In this document: positions 43,455-52,940 of the stretch, piece by piece
Layout of the letters: each line of letters starts with the position of its first letter
Numbering within the stretch: position 1 is the first letter of the stretch
From: Desulfamplus magnetovallimortis
GTDB taxonomy: Bacteria > Desulfobacterota > Desulfobacteria > Desulfobacterales > Desulfobacteraceae
Direction of reading: 5' to 3'
Length of the DNA: 60,810 nucleotides
NCBI RefSeq assembly: GCF_900170035.1
Contig: NZ_LT828547.1
Location: 128,893-189,702, forward strand
Made by a program: the position numbers and the translations under genes
The notes under the pieces: generated by a model
The model's database searches: none
Seen by the model: only the letters and a program-made list of their open reading frames with translations
Told to the model about the DNA's origin: nothing

Positions 43455-45858
43455 TCGATTTTATCTCCAGAACTGATTCTGCAAGCTGCACGATCTCGTC
43501 AATCATGAAATTCTCAGCCATTTCATTGATTTTATCCTTAAATCGGGACGTTACAGCTCCTTTTTCAATTTTTGCTGCCCACTCCTGAATACCAGTAATA
43601 TCCCCCTGTTTTGCAACCTGCAAAAGCATATCTATATCACCAATGGCATTTGCAATGTGTTGTTTATCCTCATTGGAAAAAGAGGCGTTGCCATTTTCAG
43701 ATTCTGCCGATAGTTCATCCTTGGCACTTTGAACAGAGTCATCAGCTCCATATATCCAGCCGATATCTTTATACTTTGACAGCACTGTAAAAAGGGAGTG
43801 AAGGCTTACAGGCTTTGTAAGAAAAGCATCACATCCTGCCCTGAAACTCTTCTCCCTGGAATCATTTACAACACTTGCCGATATGGCAATTATCAGGGTA
43901 TCTTTCAACGCAGGATCGTTGCCCTTGCGAATTCTGTGAACTGCCTCAAATCCGTTCATCTCCGGCATCATAAGATCCATGAGAATTACGTCCGGAATTA
44001 TCTCATGTGCCAACTTTATGCACTCTTTGCCATTGGCGGCCATATAGACATTAAAGCCCATTGGCTCAAGAGCATCCCTTAAAAGCTCGCGGTTGTTTAG
44101 GTTGTCATCAGCCACAAGTATTCGGAAATCTTGATTGGATATTCCCATGATCTTCTGGTCAGGGGCAAGGGTTATCTCCCTTGCATTTGTCTCAGGCAGA
44201 TGGATGGAAAAACTGAATGTGCTTCCTTCACCAGGTGTTGACTTCACAACAAGCTCACTTCCCATCAACTGAACCAAGCGCTTGCAGATTGCAAGACCAA
44301 GACCTGTTCCCTGAAGGCTATCATTAATGCTCCCCGCCTGTTCAAAGGGATGAAATATCTTTTCAAGGTCTTTTTTATCAATACCGGAACCTGTATCTCT
44401 TATTGAAAAGGATATCCACTCTGAACCACCTGTAGCCTCCCTGAAGGCAGCAGGGACATCGTTATCTCTTTCCACATGATACTCCACGCCTCCTGCATGG
44501 GTAAACTTTACCGCATTATCAAGGATATTGAAAAGCACCTGCCGAATCCTGACTTCATCCCCTAAAACCCAGCTTGGCAAATCTTCGGCTGCATGGAGTA
44601 CAAAACCTATGTTTTTCTTTCGTGCCTTTATGCGGGTAATTGCGGCAGTTGATTCCAGAAGTTCACCAAGGGAAAACTCAACAGGATTCAGTTCCATCTT
44701 TCCTGCTTCAATCTTGGAGAGATCCAGGATATCATTGATCATCAAAAGCAGATGCTCTCCGCTCTGGCTTATTATTTTTAGCTGCTTAAGCTCGGTCTCC
44801 TGAAGATTACCGTTGCGCTCCATTATTTGTGTATAGCCAAGAATTCCGTTGAGAGGGGTTCTGAGCTCATGGCTCATACTGGCCAAAAATGCACTCTTGG
44901 CACGGTTTGCAACTTCAGCCTTGTCCTTTGCCCCGATCAGCTCCTGATTGAGCTTCTGAAGGGAACGGGTTCTCTCCATGACTTTCTGTTCAAGCTCAAC
45001 CTTGTGATTTTCAAGCTCCTGATCCCTCATCTGGATCTCGTTGATCATGTTGTTAAAGGCTCTGATCATATAGTGAAGTTCATCATTGAAAATATCCATA
45101 CAGGGGACCCGAAGGGAGTAATTTTTCTCTTTTGTTATGGTTTTTACAGCATTGGTCAAAGAGGCAATGGGCCCTGCCACAACCTTCATGGATTTTGAAA
45201 AAAACATGTAAATTACAAGACCTGTCAAAAGAAGAATAACAAGATTGTAACCTACATACCAACGGATAAGCTCAATGATTCTATCCTTTCCTGCAATAAT
45301 CAACAGATGGCCTAAGTATGTACCATTAAACAAGATGGATGAATGACACTCAAGCCTTTTGAAGCAGTGGTTCAATCCATCTGGCTGAAGAGGCCATTTT
45401 GCAAGGGTTTCCGGTGTAACATCACTGTTTTCATAACTGCTTTCATAACTGCTGTTATCTCTTTTCTTATCACTTTTCTCATCACTTTTCTCATCACTTT
45501 TTTTATCAGCATGATCCTCTGGTGAATTACGGATGTAGGTAGCAAAAACCTTGCCTTTTTCATTGTAAATGGCAGCAGCTATGATATCGTTGTTTTCCCT
45601 GAGGGCATTGAGATTTTCCACAGCCGCATCCGGATCATTAAAATAGAGGGGAGCCTCAACATTTTTCTCCATAACAGAAGCAAGGGAAATAAAGCCGTAG
45701 TTCAGGGTTTTTTTCATGATATAAAAATCATTGATCACAAAAAAAGTCCCTGCAAAGACAAGTGCTATGCCGTTACTTATCAGTATCATCAGAAAAATTT
45801 TGGTTTTCAGGCTTCGATTTGCCAAAAGGGAACGCATAAGCCGGTTTACAATATTCAT
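43447..45858 (-). CDS. Membrane hybrid histidine kinase (HAMP-HisKA-HATPase-REC, Hpt-like tail)
   Basis: An 803-residue kinase. TM1 [19 protein letters not shown] near 20-40 and TM2 [16 protein letters not shown] near 195-215 flank a small sensor region, which includes a low-complexity [17 protein letters not shown]-like run. HAMP follows, then coiled coil, HisKA with [18 protein letters not shown], HATPase with NILDNAVKF and [15 protein letters not shown] with [13 protein letters not shown] and [12 protein letters not shown], and a helical tail ([20 protein letters not shown]) that may be a degenerate phosphotransfer domain. The start at 45858 ([10 protein letters not shown]) is chosen because the residues upstream are repeat DNA; its ribosome site AGGAG is rather far. 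BarA/EvgS-like. A family I element separates it from yfiR. Confidence 0.88.
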   Translation of the reverse strand: MNIVNRLMRSLLANRSLKTKIFLMILISNGIALVFAGTFFVINDFYIMKKTLNYGFISLASVMEKNVEAPLYFNDPDAAVENLNALRENNDIIAAAIYNEKGKVFATYIRNSPEDHADKKSDEKSDEKSDKKRDNSSYESSYENSDVTPETLAKWPLQPDGLNHCFKRLECHSSILFNGTYLGHLLIIAGKDRIIELIRWYVGYNLVILLLTGLVIYMFFSKSMKVVAGPIASLTNAVKTITKEKNYSLRVPCMDIFNDELHYMIRAFNNMINEIQMRDQELENHKVELEQKVMERTRSLQKLNQELIGAKDKAEVANRAKSAFLASMSHELRTPLNGILGYTQIMERNGNLQETELKQLKIISQSGEHLLLMINDILDLSKIEAGKMELNPVEFSLGELLESTAAITRIKARKKNIGFVLHAAEDLPSWVLGDEVRIRQVLFNILDNAVKFTHAGGVEYHVERDNDVPAAFREATGGSEWISFSIRDTGSGIDKKDLEKIFHPFEQAGSINDSLQGTGLGLAICKRLVQLMGSELVVKSTPGEGSTFSFSIHLPETNAREITLAPDQKIMGISNQDFRILVADDNLNNRELLRDALEPMGFNVYMAANGKECIKLAHEIIPDVILMDLMMPEMNGFEAVHRIRKGNDPALKDTLIIAISASVVNDSREKSFRAGCDAFLTKPVSLHSLFTVLSKYKDIGWIYGADDSVQSAKDELSAESENGNASFSNEDKQHIANAIGDIDMLLQVAKQGDITGIQEWAAKIEKGAVTSRFKDKINEMAENFMIDEIVQLAESVLEIKSNE

Positions 45859-45890
45859 GGAAAACTGATGCTCCTGCAAATGGGTTGCAT

Positions 45891-46053
45891 TGTTGTTTTT
45901 AAAATGATTTTCATGACTTTGATTGTGGCGGGTATCCGCCATGTAGTGCATTGTCAAGGCTAACAATTAGGATTCGGTTAGTTGTAGAGACAAGGCATTC
46001 CTTGTCTCTACGTTGCAGATAACCCTTAAAATTACGTGTTGACAGTGCAGTAG
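45891..46053. repeat. Family III repeat and an intact-looking family I element with TIRs
   Basis: 45891-45943 is family III (TTGTTGTTTTTAAAATGATTT, GGCGGGTATCCGCC). 45944-46053 is a 110-bp family I element: TAGTGCATTGTCAA at the left, TTGACAGTGCAGTA at the right, with the near-palindrome GTAGAGACAAGGCATTCC inside. It lies between yfiR and the hybrid kinase and splits what would otherwise be one operon. Confidence 0.8.
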
Positions 46054-46065
46054 GTTATACATGCT

Positions 46066-46978
46066 CTATCTGTCAGATACTATTCTGGCAAGTCGAAGAA
46101 GATGAGAGCTGATTTTAATGCCTGAGCGATTTTTTGCATCAACATTGATTTCAAATCCGATGCGGTTATTGGGCTTTGGATAGAAATTGAGAATCCCCCC
46201 CTGCTCAGCAAATCCGGGAAAGTCTCCAACTGTTAAAATTGGATGCCCGGCAATCATGTCAAGCAGCGCCTGTGCTTTTTTTTTCTCCGAACGGGTAACA
46301 ATTACAATCTGGGCATCAACAATGGGGGGAACAATGTTATTATCAACTGTAGTAGCGATATTTTTATCAGCAAGATTCTCTTTATTATCACCAACAGAAG
46401 ACATTTTTTTATCATTAACAAAAGTCTCTCTTTTATCACCAACAGAAGATATTTTTTTTATCATTAACAAAAGTCTCTCTTTTATCACTAACAGAAGAGG
46501 CTCTTTTATCATTAACAGAAGTTCCAATTAACTTTCCTGAATCTGGATAATGGAGTACCCTCAGCTTTTTGTTCTGAAACAGGCGATCTGCAAAGGGAGC
46601 AAACAACCCTTCATATTCATTGTCTCCCAGAATTATAATGGTAAACCATTGTTCCGCATCATGCTTTCCATCTTCAAATACACTACCTGTTGTTTTGGTT
46701 TCTTCAGTGCTACCTTCAGGTATTGTTTTTATCGTTTTGTTTGATTTTTGATGGGCAAAAGATTCTTCCGGCCATTCAATAAAATCGGTGAACTTAATTA
46801 TCAATGCTGCCTGAATCTCCTGTCTTGAGATATCCTCAGAGGCAGCCGGTAATACAAATGCCCATAAAAAGGTTATCTGAATGGCCAGAAAAAGCAATGG
46901 GCAGACAACAAAAGTTGCAAAAGAATTTCGCATATCATATGCAATCTTTTCCATGGGATTGCGCCTCACTGCCTTCAT
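46066..46978 (-). pseudogene. YfiR-family periplasmic protein, frame-shifted in an A8 tract
   Basis: Two overlapping reading frames add up to one YfiR (DUF4154) protein. The first (46436-46978, 180 aa) has a signal segment (LLFLAIQITFLWAFVLPA) and the YfiR hallmarks AALIIKFTDFIEWPEESF and WFTIIILGDNEYEGLFAPFADRLF, then runs into a repeat and stops at TGA. The second (from 46066) continues in another frame: IVIVTRSEKKKAQALLDMIA, HPILTVGDFPGFAEQGGILN and IKISSHLLRLARIVSD. The frames part at eight A residues (46452-46459, minus strand); a sister repeat unit has seven A and stays in frame. Removing one A rebuilds the protein. It begins 1 bp after the TonB receptor stop. In YfiBNR systems YfiR is a periplasmic repressor of a diguanylate cyclase; here kinases follow. 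Confidence 0.82.
46375..46530. repeat. In-frame repeats with A-tracts in yfiR
   Basis: Units encoding SVNDKRASS, VSDKRETF, VNDKKISSVG, DKRETFVNDKKMSSVGDN in the insert between the two YfiR halves. Each unit has a run of 6-8 A (T on the plus strand), the only difference between them being the run length. Confidence 0.8.
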
Positions 46979-46979
46979 A

Positions 46980-49208
46980 TCAAAACATCCAACTTAGCCC
47001 GATGGTGTAAACGGGTTCTTCAAGGGTAATTTGCTGTTTGTTAAGGGAATCATAGTAGTACCCTGTTGACGGAACGTCATTATCGAAGATATTTTTCCCT
47101 TTCAGAAACAGTGAGCAGCGATCAGTCAGGTGATATCTGAGACCTGCATTTACAACAATGCGGTTATGATCAAAAAGATCCTGTTCCTGATTTTCGCCTC
47201 CGTCTTCTTCCCCTGAAGGTAAATTGTTTTCAACTGTTGTTACAGCAGCATTGTAAAGACACCCAAGGGTCATATCCAGGCGGTCATCAAAGAAAGTATG
47301 CCCCATGTTAAATTTAATGATATGTTCAGGATAGACCTTCCAGTTTTCTCCATTCCTGTTTGTCAGACGCATGAAAAAATCGGTTGCATCTGTGTTGTGA
47401 GGGTGTGAAAAGCCATATGAGATATCAAACCAGGTTCGATCATCAGGTGCAAAATATAGTGAAACCTCAAAACCGGCAGATGCAAAAGAATCGGTGATGA
47501 TCTGCTCTACATAATCAGCCTCATCTGGGAGCTGCTCTGAATTATCAACTGCGGATTGCGATGATGATGAGCTGTTCTGGGACACCTGAGAATCAGAATC
47601 AGAAGAATCATCAGGATTTCCCGGCAATAAAAACACGGAATCCTTAAATACATTGTAATATCCGTTCAGACTGAAACGGCAGCGATCATCCAAAAATCCG
47701 AGATGATATCCAATCTCGTAACTTTTTACCTCTTCGGAAGTGAGCAGCTCATGTATATCTCCATAAGTGACATAATTTATATATTGAGGGTAGTGATATC
47801 CCTCCTGATATATCAATTTTATATTTTGGTGGTCATCAAGATCCCAGGTGATACCAAATCTTGGAGTGACCATATCAAGGGAGCCACCTTCAAATTCAAG
47901 TTCCACATTTTCTCCATGGAATTCAAACTCTTCAGAATAAACACCATCATAACGAAGGCCGGCAAACAGCATTACATCCTTTAATATCTGGTAATTATCC
48001 TCAATAAATATGCTGGCTTCAAGCCACTCCACATTGGCTTCAAAGGAGATATTTCCCTGGTCGTCAATCGGTGCAAAGTCAGGAATCTCACCTGATTCAT
48101 AAATATCACTTACATTTATGACAATACTGTCAGCATGAAATCGTTTCCATAAAAGTGACCCGCCAAGTGCAATCCTGTGACCTGCAAATCGGGTTGTTTT
48201 AAGAAGAAGCCTTGATTTGACCTGCCATTCTGAATCCTGATTTTCATCCTCCCATGAGAGGTAGTCAGGGTCATATTCAAAGTATTTAATTGGTATTCCA
48301 AGTGTCAATACTTCAGTATCTGTCAAATGAAAATCCATCTCAGGAATTATTGCAGAACTATTCATGGCAAGCTCGGAATAGCCACTTTTGTCATATTTGA
48401 ATTTAAGGGTGGAGTCAACAACTTCATTTTGGAGAAATGTGGTTAACCTGAAGTTCTCCTTTTCCCAGTTCAATGAAAAACGGCTGTTGGACTCAGGAAA
48501 GGAGTTCATCTTCACTTCTCCATCCTCAATTCCTTCAGACTCAACCGTGCCTGCATAGAAGAAAAAATCTCCTTTTGTAGGTGATGAGAAGCCATAACCG
48601 GTTTCAACCTTTACAAGATTATGGGGAAAGCCCGCCTCTGAATTGACAAAGCCTCCTGGATGCTCTGCTCCGTTTTTCTGGATTACATTGATAAAGCCGT
48701 TGATTGACCCACTGCCATGGATAATGGAACAAGGACCTTTGAGAACTTCAATGCGATCCATATAGCCAAGAAGAGGCAAATCAAGGTTGGTGTTAATGCC
48801 AACTCCGTTGCTGATATTCATGCTCTCACCGTCCAGCATGTATAAAATGGTGGCATTGGAAGAAGAGGCAATTCCTCTAGTGGCTGACAAGGCTCCGGCG
48901 CTGTAGGCACCTGAAACATTAACCCCGGGCACATGATATTCCAAAAAATCGGAAATACTTGATGCATATGCACTCTCTATCTTTTCTCCTGATATCACGC
49001 AAATAGCACCTGGTGCCTTTTCCTGGGGGATATCAAAAAAACTGGTGGAGCTTGTTTCAATTGACATCAACTGCTCTATGCTCATTTCTGCAAGTTCTTC
49101 CACAAGGGTTTTTGCATTGGCATCAAACGATACAAACGGAAGTAAAAGAAGGGGAGTAAGCAGACGGATAAAAATGGTATAATCATAGCCGTTTAAACAC
49201 TTATTCAT
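46980..49208 (-). CDS. TonB-dependent outer membrane receptor
   Basis: An outer membrane protein of about 742 residues. Signal segment YTIFIRLLTPLLLLPFVSFD is followed by LVEELAEMSIEQLMSIETSS, typical of this branch. The plug (about 50-165) has AYASSISDFLEYHVPGVNVS, TRGIASSSNATILYMLDGES, DRIEVLKGPCSIIHGSGSIN and GFINVI. The remaining 22-strand barrel ends with SLFLKGKNIFDNDVPSTG and a C-terminal aromatic (GLSWMF). A Ser/Asp-rich loop (DDSDSQVSQNSSSS) is present. Start chosen at MNKCLNGYDY (49208); a longer one is 14 codons upstream and none has a strong ribosome site. It leads directly into yfiR, so an envelope signalling system is more likely than plain uptake. Ligand unknown. Confidence 0.9.
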   Translation of the reverse strand: MNKCLNGYDYTIFIRLLTPLLLLPFVSFDANAKTLVEELAEMSIEQLMSIETSSTSFFDIPQEKAPGAICVISGEKIESAYASSISDFLEYHVPGVNVSGAYSAGALSATRGIASSSNATILYMLDGESMNISNGVGINTNLDLPLLGYMDRIEVLKGPCSIIHGSGSINGFINVIQKNGAEHPGGFVNSEAGFPHNLVKVETGYGFSSPTKGDFFFYAGTVESEGIEDGEVKMNSFPESNSRFSLNWEKENFRLTTFLQNEVVDSTLKFKYDKSGYSELAMNSSAIIPEMDFHLTDTEVLTLGIPIKYFEYDPDYLSWEDENQDSEWQVKSRLLLKTTRFAGHRIALGGSLLWKRFHADSIVINVSDIYESGEIPDFAPIDDQGNISFEANVEWLEASIFIEDNYQILKDVMLFAGLRYDGVYSEEFEFHGENVELEFEGGSLDMVTPRFGITWDLDDHQNIKLIYQEGYHYPQYINYVTYGDIHELLTSEEVKSYEIGYHLGFLDDRCRFSLNGYYNVFKDSVFLLPGNPDDSSDSDSQVSQNSSSSSQSAVDNSEQLPDEADYVEQIITDSFASAGFEVSLYFAPDDRTWFDISYGFSHPHNTDATDFFMRLTNRNGENWKVYPEHIIKFNMGHTFFDDRLDMTLGCLYNAAVTTVENNLPSGEEDGGENQEQDLFDHNRIVVNAGLRYHLTDRCSLFLKGKNIFDNDVPSTGYYYDSLNKQQITLEEPVYTIGLSWMF

Positions 49209-49282
49209 AATATCACACATATTTATTTCAGGTGTCAGATTGCATAACATGCTTTTTTCAATTCAATCATTACCAAATATAT

Positions 49283-49400
49283 ACTCAAAATTGACATCTT
49301 GTTGGCTTTTTGGCATTAATTGCATTTGTCTGAATCAGGATGCCCGGGATTTACAGGATGCTCAGGATAAACAATCCTGCCTTATCTTTTCAAAATCGAC
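49283..49400. repeat. Family II element, right end degraded
   Basis: ACTCAAAATTGACATCTTG at the left, then CATTTGTCTGAATCAGGATG, GGATGCTCAGGATAAACAATCC, CTTATCTTTTC and a right end CAAAATCGACAAATAGTGG that is out of place. Upstream of the TonB receptor. Confidence 0.7.
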
Positions 49401-49465
49401 AAATAGTGGATGGACGGAATGCCTTGATTTTACAATAAAGTTATTGGTTGGAAAATCTATAGTTT

Positions 49466-50131
49466 TTAAAGAGTGATGTTTTTAACAATAGATTTCAATA
49501 TATTACGACAGTTCAAAATGTGAAATTCCCTGGTGGCACTATGAACATACTTTATCTTTTCCAGAAGCTTCACTGGAAAAGTTTCAAATCTCACCAGAAG
49601 CTCTTCAATAGAAAGGCTTTGCTTGACATTGGCCATCTCAAACGCTTTTCTCCAATCTTTGTAACCTCGGGAATGCGCCTCCAGAATATCAGCAATATCC
49701 TTGGGTTCATCTCTGTTAAGAATTGCTCCAAATTTATTGGACATAATTTCATTTAGCGTGTCTATCTTGTGGTTATCAATTAAGTTAAATTTTTCAATTT
49801 TTTCAATATATTCATGGACGAAATCCAGCTGAAGCACAAGTGAGTTCTGACTAAATAAAATTCTGACAAAATCTTTGCTCTCAACAGTTATTTCAAATTC
49901 AAGGTGATTTGACTTTAGCAGAAAATCCTTTAATTCTGACCTGAACATATTGTTTTTGTTTGTGAAGAAATCCAGATCATCACTGTATCTGTGATTATAG
50001 TTGTGGAATCTGCTCAGTGCAGTGCCACCTGTGAGGTAAAACATGTTATCAAGAGAAGAAATAATTTCCAGCAATTCATCCTGAAATTTATAAAGAATAT
50101 CATAGTGTCCAGCGTAATCTTTCTGGTGCAT
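49466..50131 (-). CDS. Nucleotidyltransferase (AbiEii/AbiGii toxin family)
   Basis: A 221-residue protein with the polymerase-beta fold core: FYLTGGTALSRFHNYNHRYSD then DDLDFFT. The first Asp pair (S-D-D-L-D) binds metal, as in AbiEii toxins. It continues LQLDFVHEYIEKIEKF, where the third acid sits in VLQLDF, and ILNRDEPKDIADILEAHSRG. AbiEii proteins transfer nucleotides to tRNA or other acceptors and act with an antitoxin partner in phage exclusion. The start at 50131 follows AGGTGAG; GTG at 50140 is possible. It overlaps the upstream small protein by 32 bp. The distal stretch to residue 221 is not otherwise recognised. Confidence 0.85.
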   Translation of the reverse strand: MHQKDYAGHYDILYKFQDELLEIISSLDNMFYLTGGTALSRFHNYNHRYSDDLDFFTNKNNMFRSELKDFLLKSNHLEFEITVESKDFVRILFSQNSLVLQLDFVHEYIEKIEKFNLIDNHKIDTLNEIMSNKFGAILNRDEPKDIADILEAHSRGYKDWRKAFEMANVKQSLSIEELLVRFETFPVKLLEKIKYVHSATREFHILNCRNILKSIVKNITL

Positions 50132-50420
50132 TGGTCTCACCTAAGTAGTGATTTCTGAGGGCTGCGACCCTGGTATTTTGAAATTCATGTTTAAAGCATC
50201 CATAAGGAATTTTCTCAAGCAGCTCTTTCAGGTCATTTTCCTTGAAAAGCCTTTTTGCCACACGGAAAAAGTCACTTGAATTGAGAATAATTTTTTTTAA
50301 AAGATAGAGTTTTTCATCTTTCTGATTTCCGTAGATGATATTTTCAATATCCTTAGTGGTATAATCATAGTCCCAGAAGCACTCTTTTATAACAGTATTC
50401 AAAATGTTTGTTTCATTCAT
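50100..50420 (-). CDS. Small partner of the AbiE-like nucleotidyltransferase (DUF6922-like)
   Basis: A 106-residue protein beginning MNETNILNTVIKECFWDYDY and continuing TTKDIENIIYGNQKDEKLYL, LKKIILNSSDFFRVAKRLF. The FWD segment and IIxxxxxxxxxYLxxKI pattern recalls DUF6922-type partners that sit before nucleotidyltransferase toxins; the match is from memory. It overlaps the toxin start by 32 bp, a usual sign of an antitoxin-toxin pair. The promoter side is occupied by three tandem 62-bp repeats. Confidence 0.7.
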   Translation of the reverse strand: MNETNILNTVIKECFWDYDYTTKDIENIIYGNQKDEKLYLLKKIILNSSDFFRVAKRLFKENDLKELLEKIPYGCFKHEFQNTRVAALRNHYLGETNAPERLRWTL

Positions 50421-50539
50421 ATAAAACAGGCTCTTGCTTGTTTGTTACTGTCAAAATCCATACCTTACTACATTTTTAATATTTATTACATTTGTTAAAA
50501 TAGGAGTAAAAACAAGTTTTACAGGCACAGCATAATGTT

Positions 50540-50727
50540 TTTACCGTGAAAATGGATACAAATTTTCATATTCGGGGGTGGCTGAGTCACAGCTATGTCC
50601 GTTTACCGTGAAGATAGATACAAATTTTCATATTCGGGGGTGGCTGAGTCACAGCCATGTCTGTTTACCGTGAAAATGGATACAAATTTTCATATTCGGG
50701 GTGGCTGAGTCACAGCCATGTCCGTTT
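50540..50727. repeat. Three tandem 62-bp family IV repeats upstream of the AbiE-like pair
   Basis: Three copies (starts 50540, 50602, 50664) of TTTACCGTGAAAATGGATAC, AAATTTTCATATTCGGGGG, TGGCTGAGTCACAGCCATGT. Each unit has a GGCTGAGTCACAGCC hairpin. They are a diverged, tandem form of the single repeats at 4068 and 9120. Copies differ by only a few bases. They end where a short family II element starts. Not a CRISPR: no spacers. Confidence 0.85.
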
Positions 50728-50793
50728 ACTCAAAATCGACACTTAGTTGCATTTTTGGTATTTGGGCTTTTTACAGGGGCATCATCTTTGAGT
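50728..50793. repeat. Minimal 66-bp family II element
   Basis: ACTCAAAATCGACACTTAG at the left and ATCATCTTTGAGT at the right, with none of the usual interior. Its right end is two bases from the threonine aldolase TAA. It shows that the ends alone can persist or move. Confidence 0.65.
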
Positions 50794-50795
50794 TC

Positions 50796-51803
50796 TTATG
50801 CCTTGAAAAAAGCATGAAAGCTCTCAATAACCCGCTCAATATCCTTCCTGCTTACATCCAGATGTGTAACAAGACGAAGATTATCATACCCATTGATAAG
50901 AATGCCATGCTCCATCATGAATGTGGACAATCCACTGCCCCTCTTGCCTGTTCTGACAAAAACCATATTGGTGGATGCAGAATCAGGTGATATCTCAATC
51001 TCGTCAATGGAGGAAAGCCCATCCGCAAGGATAGATGCATTTTCATGATCCACAGAGAGCCTTTCTATATTGTTTTGAAGTGCGTAAATGCCGGCAGCAG
51101 CAAGAATACCGGCCTGACGCATGCCTCCTCCCAGCATTTTCCTCCATCTTCTGGCAAGCTTGATCATGTCACGGCTTCCACACAGAATTGAGCCTACAGG
51201 TGCACCAAGCCCCTTGGAGAGGCACACTGATATTGTATCAAAGGGAGCTGCAATATCCTTTGCATCAATGCCAAGTTTCACGGCAGCATTGAAAACTCGG
51301 GCACCATCCAGATGAAATTTCAACTGATGTTGCTCAACAAATTGTGCTGCATTCTCCATATAGTTCATGGGCAGAACTTTGCCACCCTGGGTATTTTCAA
51401 GGCATAAAAGGGTGGTTTTTGCAAAATGGTCGTCAATGGGTTTTATATGTGCTTCAACACGACCAAGATCAAGTGTGCCGTCAGTCTCAAACTCAAGGGG
51501 CTGGGGCTGGATGCTTCCGAGAACCGCAGCACCTCCTGCCTCATATTTATATGTGTGGGCGGTCTGTCCCACAATATACTCATCTCCACGGCCGCAATGT
51601 GTCAAAAGTGCAAGTAGATTGCTCTGGGTACCTGATGAGCAAAAAAGAGCATCTTCTGTTCCTATCATTTCCGCTGCAATGGCCTGAAGACGGTTTACTG
51701 TGGGATCTTCTCCATACACATCGTCTCCAACCTGAGCTTCTGCCATGCATGCACGCATTGAAGCATCTGGTTTTGTAACAGTATCACTTCTTAAATCAAT
51801 CAC
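50796..51803 (-). CDS. ltaE: Low-specificity L-threonine aldolase
   Basis: A 335-residue PLP-dependent aldolase. MIDLRSDTVTKPDASMRACM is the family start. The active-site motifs GDDVYGEDPTVNRLQ, CSSGTQSNLLAL, HLDGARVFNAAVKLG and ISVCLSKGLGAPVGS (the Lys binds PLP) all fit, and GGGMRQAGILAAAGIYAL is the following helix. It splits L-threonine or L-allo-threonine to glycine and acetaldehyde. Start is GTG at 51803; an in-frame stop lies just upstream. It follows the AI-2E permease by 39 bp, probably in the same operon with the PAS sensor. Confidence 0.93.
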   Translation of the reverse strand: MIDLRSDTVTKPDASMRACMAEAQVGDDVYGEDPTVNRLQAIAAEMIGTEDALFCSSGTQSNLLALLTHCGRGDEYIVGQTAHTYKYEAGGAAVLGSIQPQPLEFETDGTLDLGRVEAHIKPIDDHFAKTTLLCLENTQGGKVLPMNYMENAAQFVEQHQLKFHLDGARVFNAAVKLGIDAKDIAAPFDTISVCLSKGLGAPVGSILCGSRDMIKLARRWRKMLGGGMRQAGILAAAGIYALQNNIERLSVDHENASILADGLSSIDEIEISPDSASTNMVFVRTGKRGSGLSTFMMEHGILINGYDNLRLVTHLDVSRKDIERVIESFHAFFKA

Positions 51804-51842
51804 CGTAGCAGTCTCGCTTTTTTAAAAAATAGTAGTTTATTC

Positions 51843-52940
51843 TCACGAATTTCTATGTTTTAATTCCAAATCTCCGGGTAAGATTTTGTATTGCCTGCTG
51901 CTGAACCATGCTTTGATAACTGCATGGACAAGGGTGGCAAGGGGTATGGCCAGAAAAAGTCCCCATGTTCCCCAAAGCCCTCCAAAAACAAGAACAGCAA
52001 CAATTATGGCAACAGGATGAAGGTTTACAACTTCAGAGAGCAGAAGCGGTGCAAGAAGATTGCCGTCAAGGGCTTGAATCACCCCGTAGGCAGCAACAAC
52101 ATAGGCAGTTTTGGCAACAAAGCCCCATTGGAAAAAAGCAACAAGGGCAATTGGCAGAACCATAAGGGCAGCACCTATGTATGGGATCAACACTGAAAGC
52201 CCTACAAAAAGAGATAAAAGTACGGCAAATTGAAGATCGAAAAAAGCAAAAGTTGCGTAACTTACACCCCATACAATAAGGATTTCCCAGATTTTACCTC
52301 TGACATAGTTTGTAATCTGGATATTTACCTCGTTCCAAACCTTTGTTGACAGATCCCTGTTGTCAGGAAGAAAACCCTTGAACCACTGCAGGATAAGGTG
52401 CTTGTCTTTTAAAAAGAAAAAAATCAGAAGTGGAACCAGAACAAGATATACAATCACTGTAATCAGGCTTTTAACTGATGCAAGGGAAAATGACAAAATT
52501 TTCTGTCCCTGACTGTAAAGCTCCGAGGCAATGGCATTTACAAAATAGTCTATCTGAGATTTATTGATTATATCAGGATATTTTTCCATTGCCTCCATAA
52601 ATGCTTTCTGTCCCTTTCCAAGCATTGTTGGAAGTGTCTGTATAAACTGGGCAACCTGCTTGGAAAGGAGTGGAACAAGCCCTGTCACTGTAACTATTAC
52701 ACAGGCCATGAAAAAACAGAAGACAATTATCACAGCAGGTGTTCTCGGGGTTTTAATCCATTCAAGCCTTTGAACCATTCCCTCAAGCAGATATGCAATC
52801 ATGGCACCCATGAAGACTGGTATTAGCATATCTCCAAGAAGAAATACTGTGAGAAAGCCAGATATCAGCAAAAGCGTCAATATTATTATCTGGGGATCAG
52901 AAAAATTGCGGTTAATCCATTGGCGGAACATGTCAAACAT
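51843..52940 (-). CDS. AI-2E family transporter (PerM/YdiK-like)
   Basis: A 365-residue polytopic protein with about eight helices, in the family order: two N-terminal helices (IIILTLLLISGFLTVFLLGD, VFMGAMIAYLLEG), a central soluble stretch with the LSKQVAQFIQTLPTML region, then SLITVIVYLVLVPLLIFFFL, a VRGKIWEILIVWGVSYAT helix and a C-terminal GGLWGTWGLFLAIPLATLVH. Family members move autoinducer-2 or other solutes, or act in Na/H exchange; no specific substrate can be named. Its start overlaps the upstream PAS protein by 8 bp. Confidence 0.9.
   Translation of the reverse strand: MFDMFRQWINRNFSDPQIIILTLLLISGFLTVFLLGDMLIPVFMGAMIAYLLEGMVQRLEWIKTPRTPAVIIVFCFFMACVIVTVTGLVPLLSKQVAQFIQTLPTMLGKGQKAFMEAMEKYPDIINKSQIDYFVNAIASELYSQGQKILSFSLASVKSLITVIVYLVLVPLLIFFFLKDKHLILQWFKGFLPDNRDLSTKVWNEVNIQITNYVRGKIWEILIVWGVSYATFAFFDLQFAVLLSLFVGLSVLIPYIGAALMVLPIALVAFFQWGFVAKTAYVVAAYGVIQALDGNLLAPLLLSEVVNLHPVAIIVAVLVFGGLWGTWGLFLAIPLATLVHAVIKAWFSSRQYKILPGDLELKHRNS

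Noticed and set aside
50540-50727. A possible CRISPR array
   Set aside because: The three units are contiguous with no variable spacers, and no cas gene is present.
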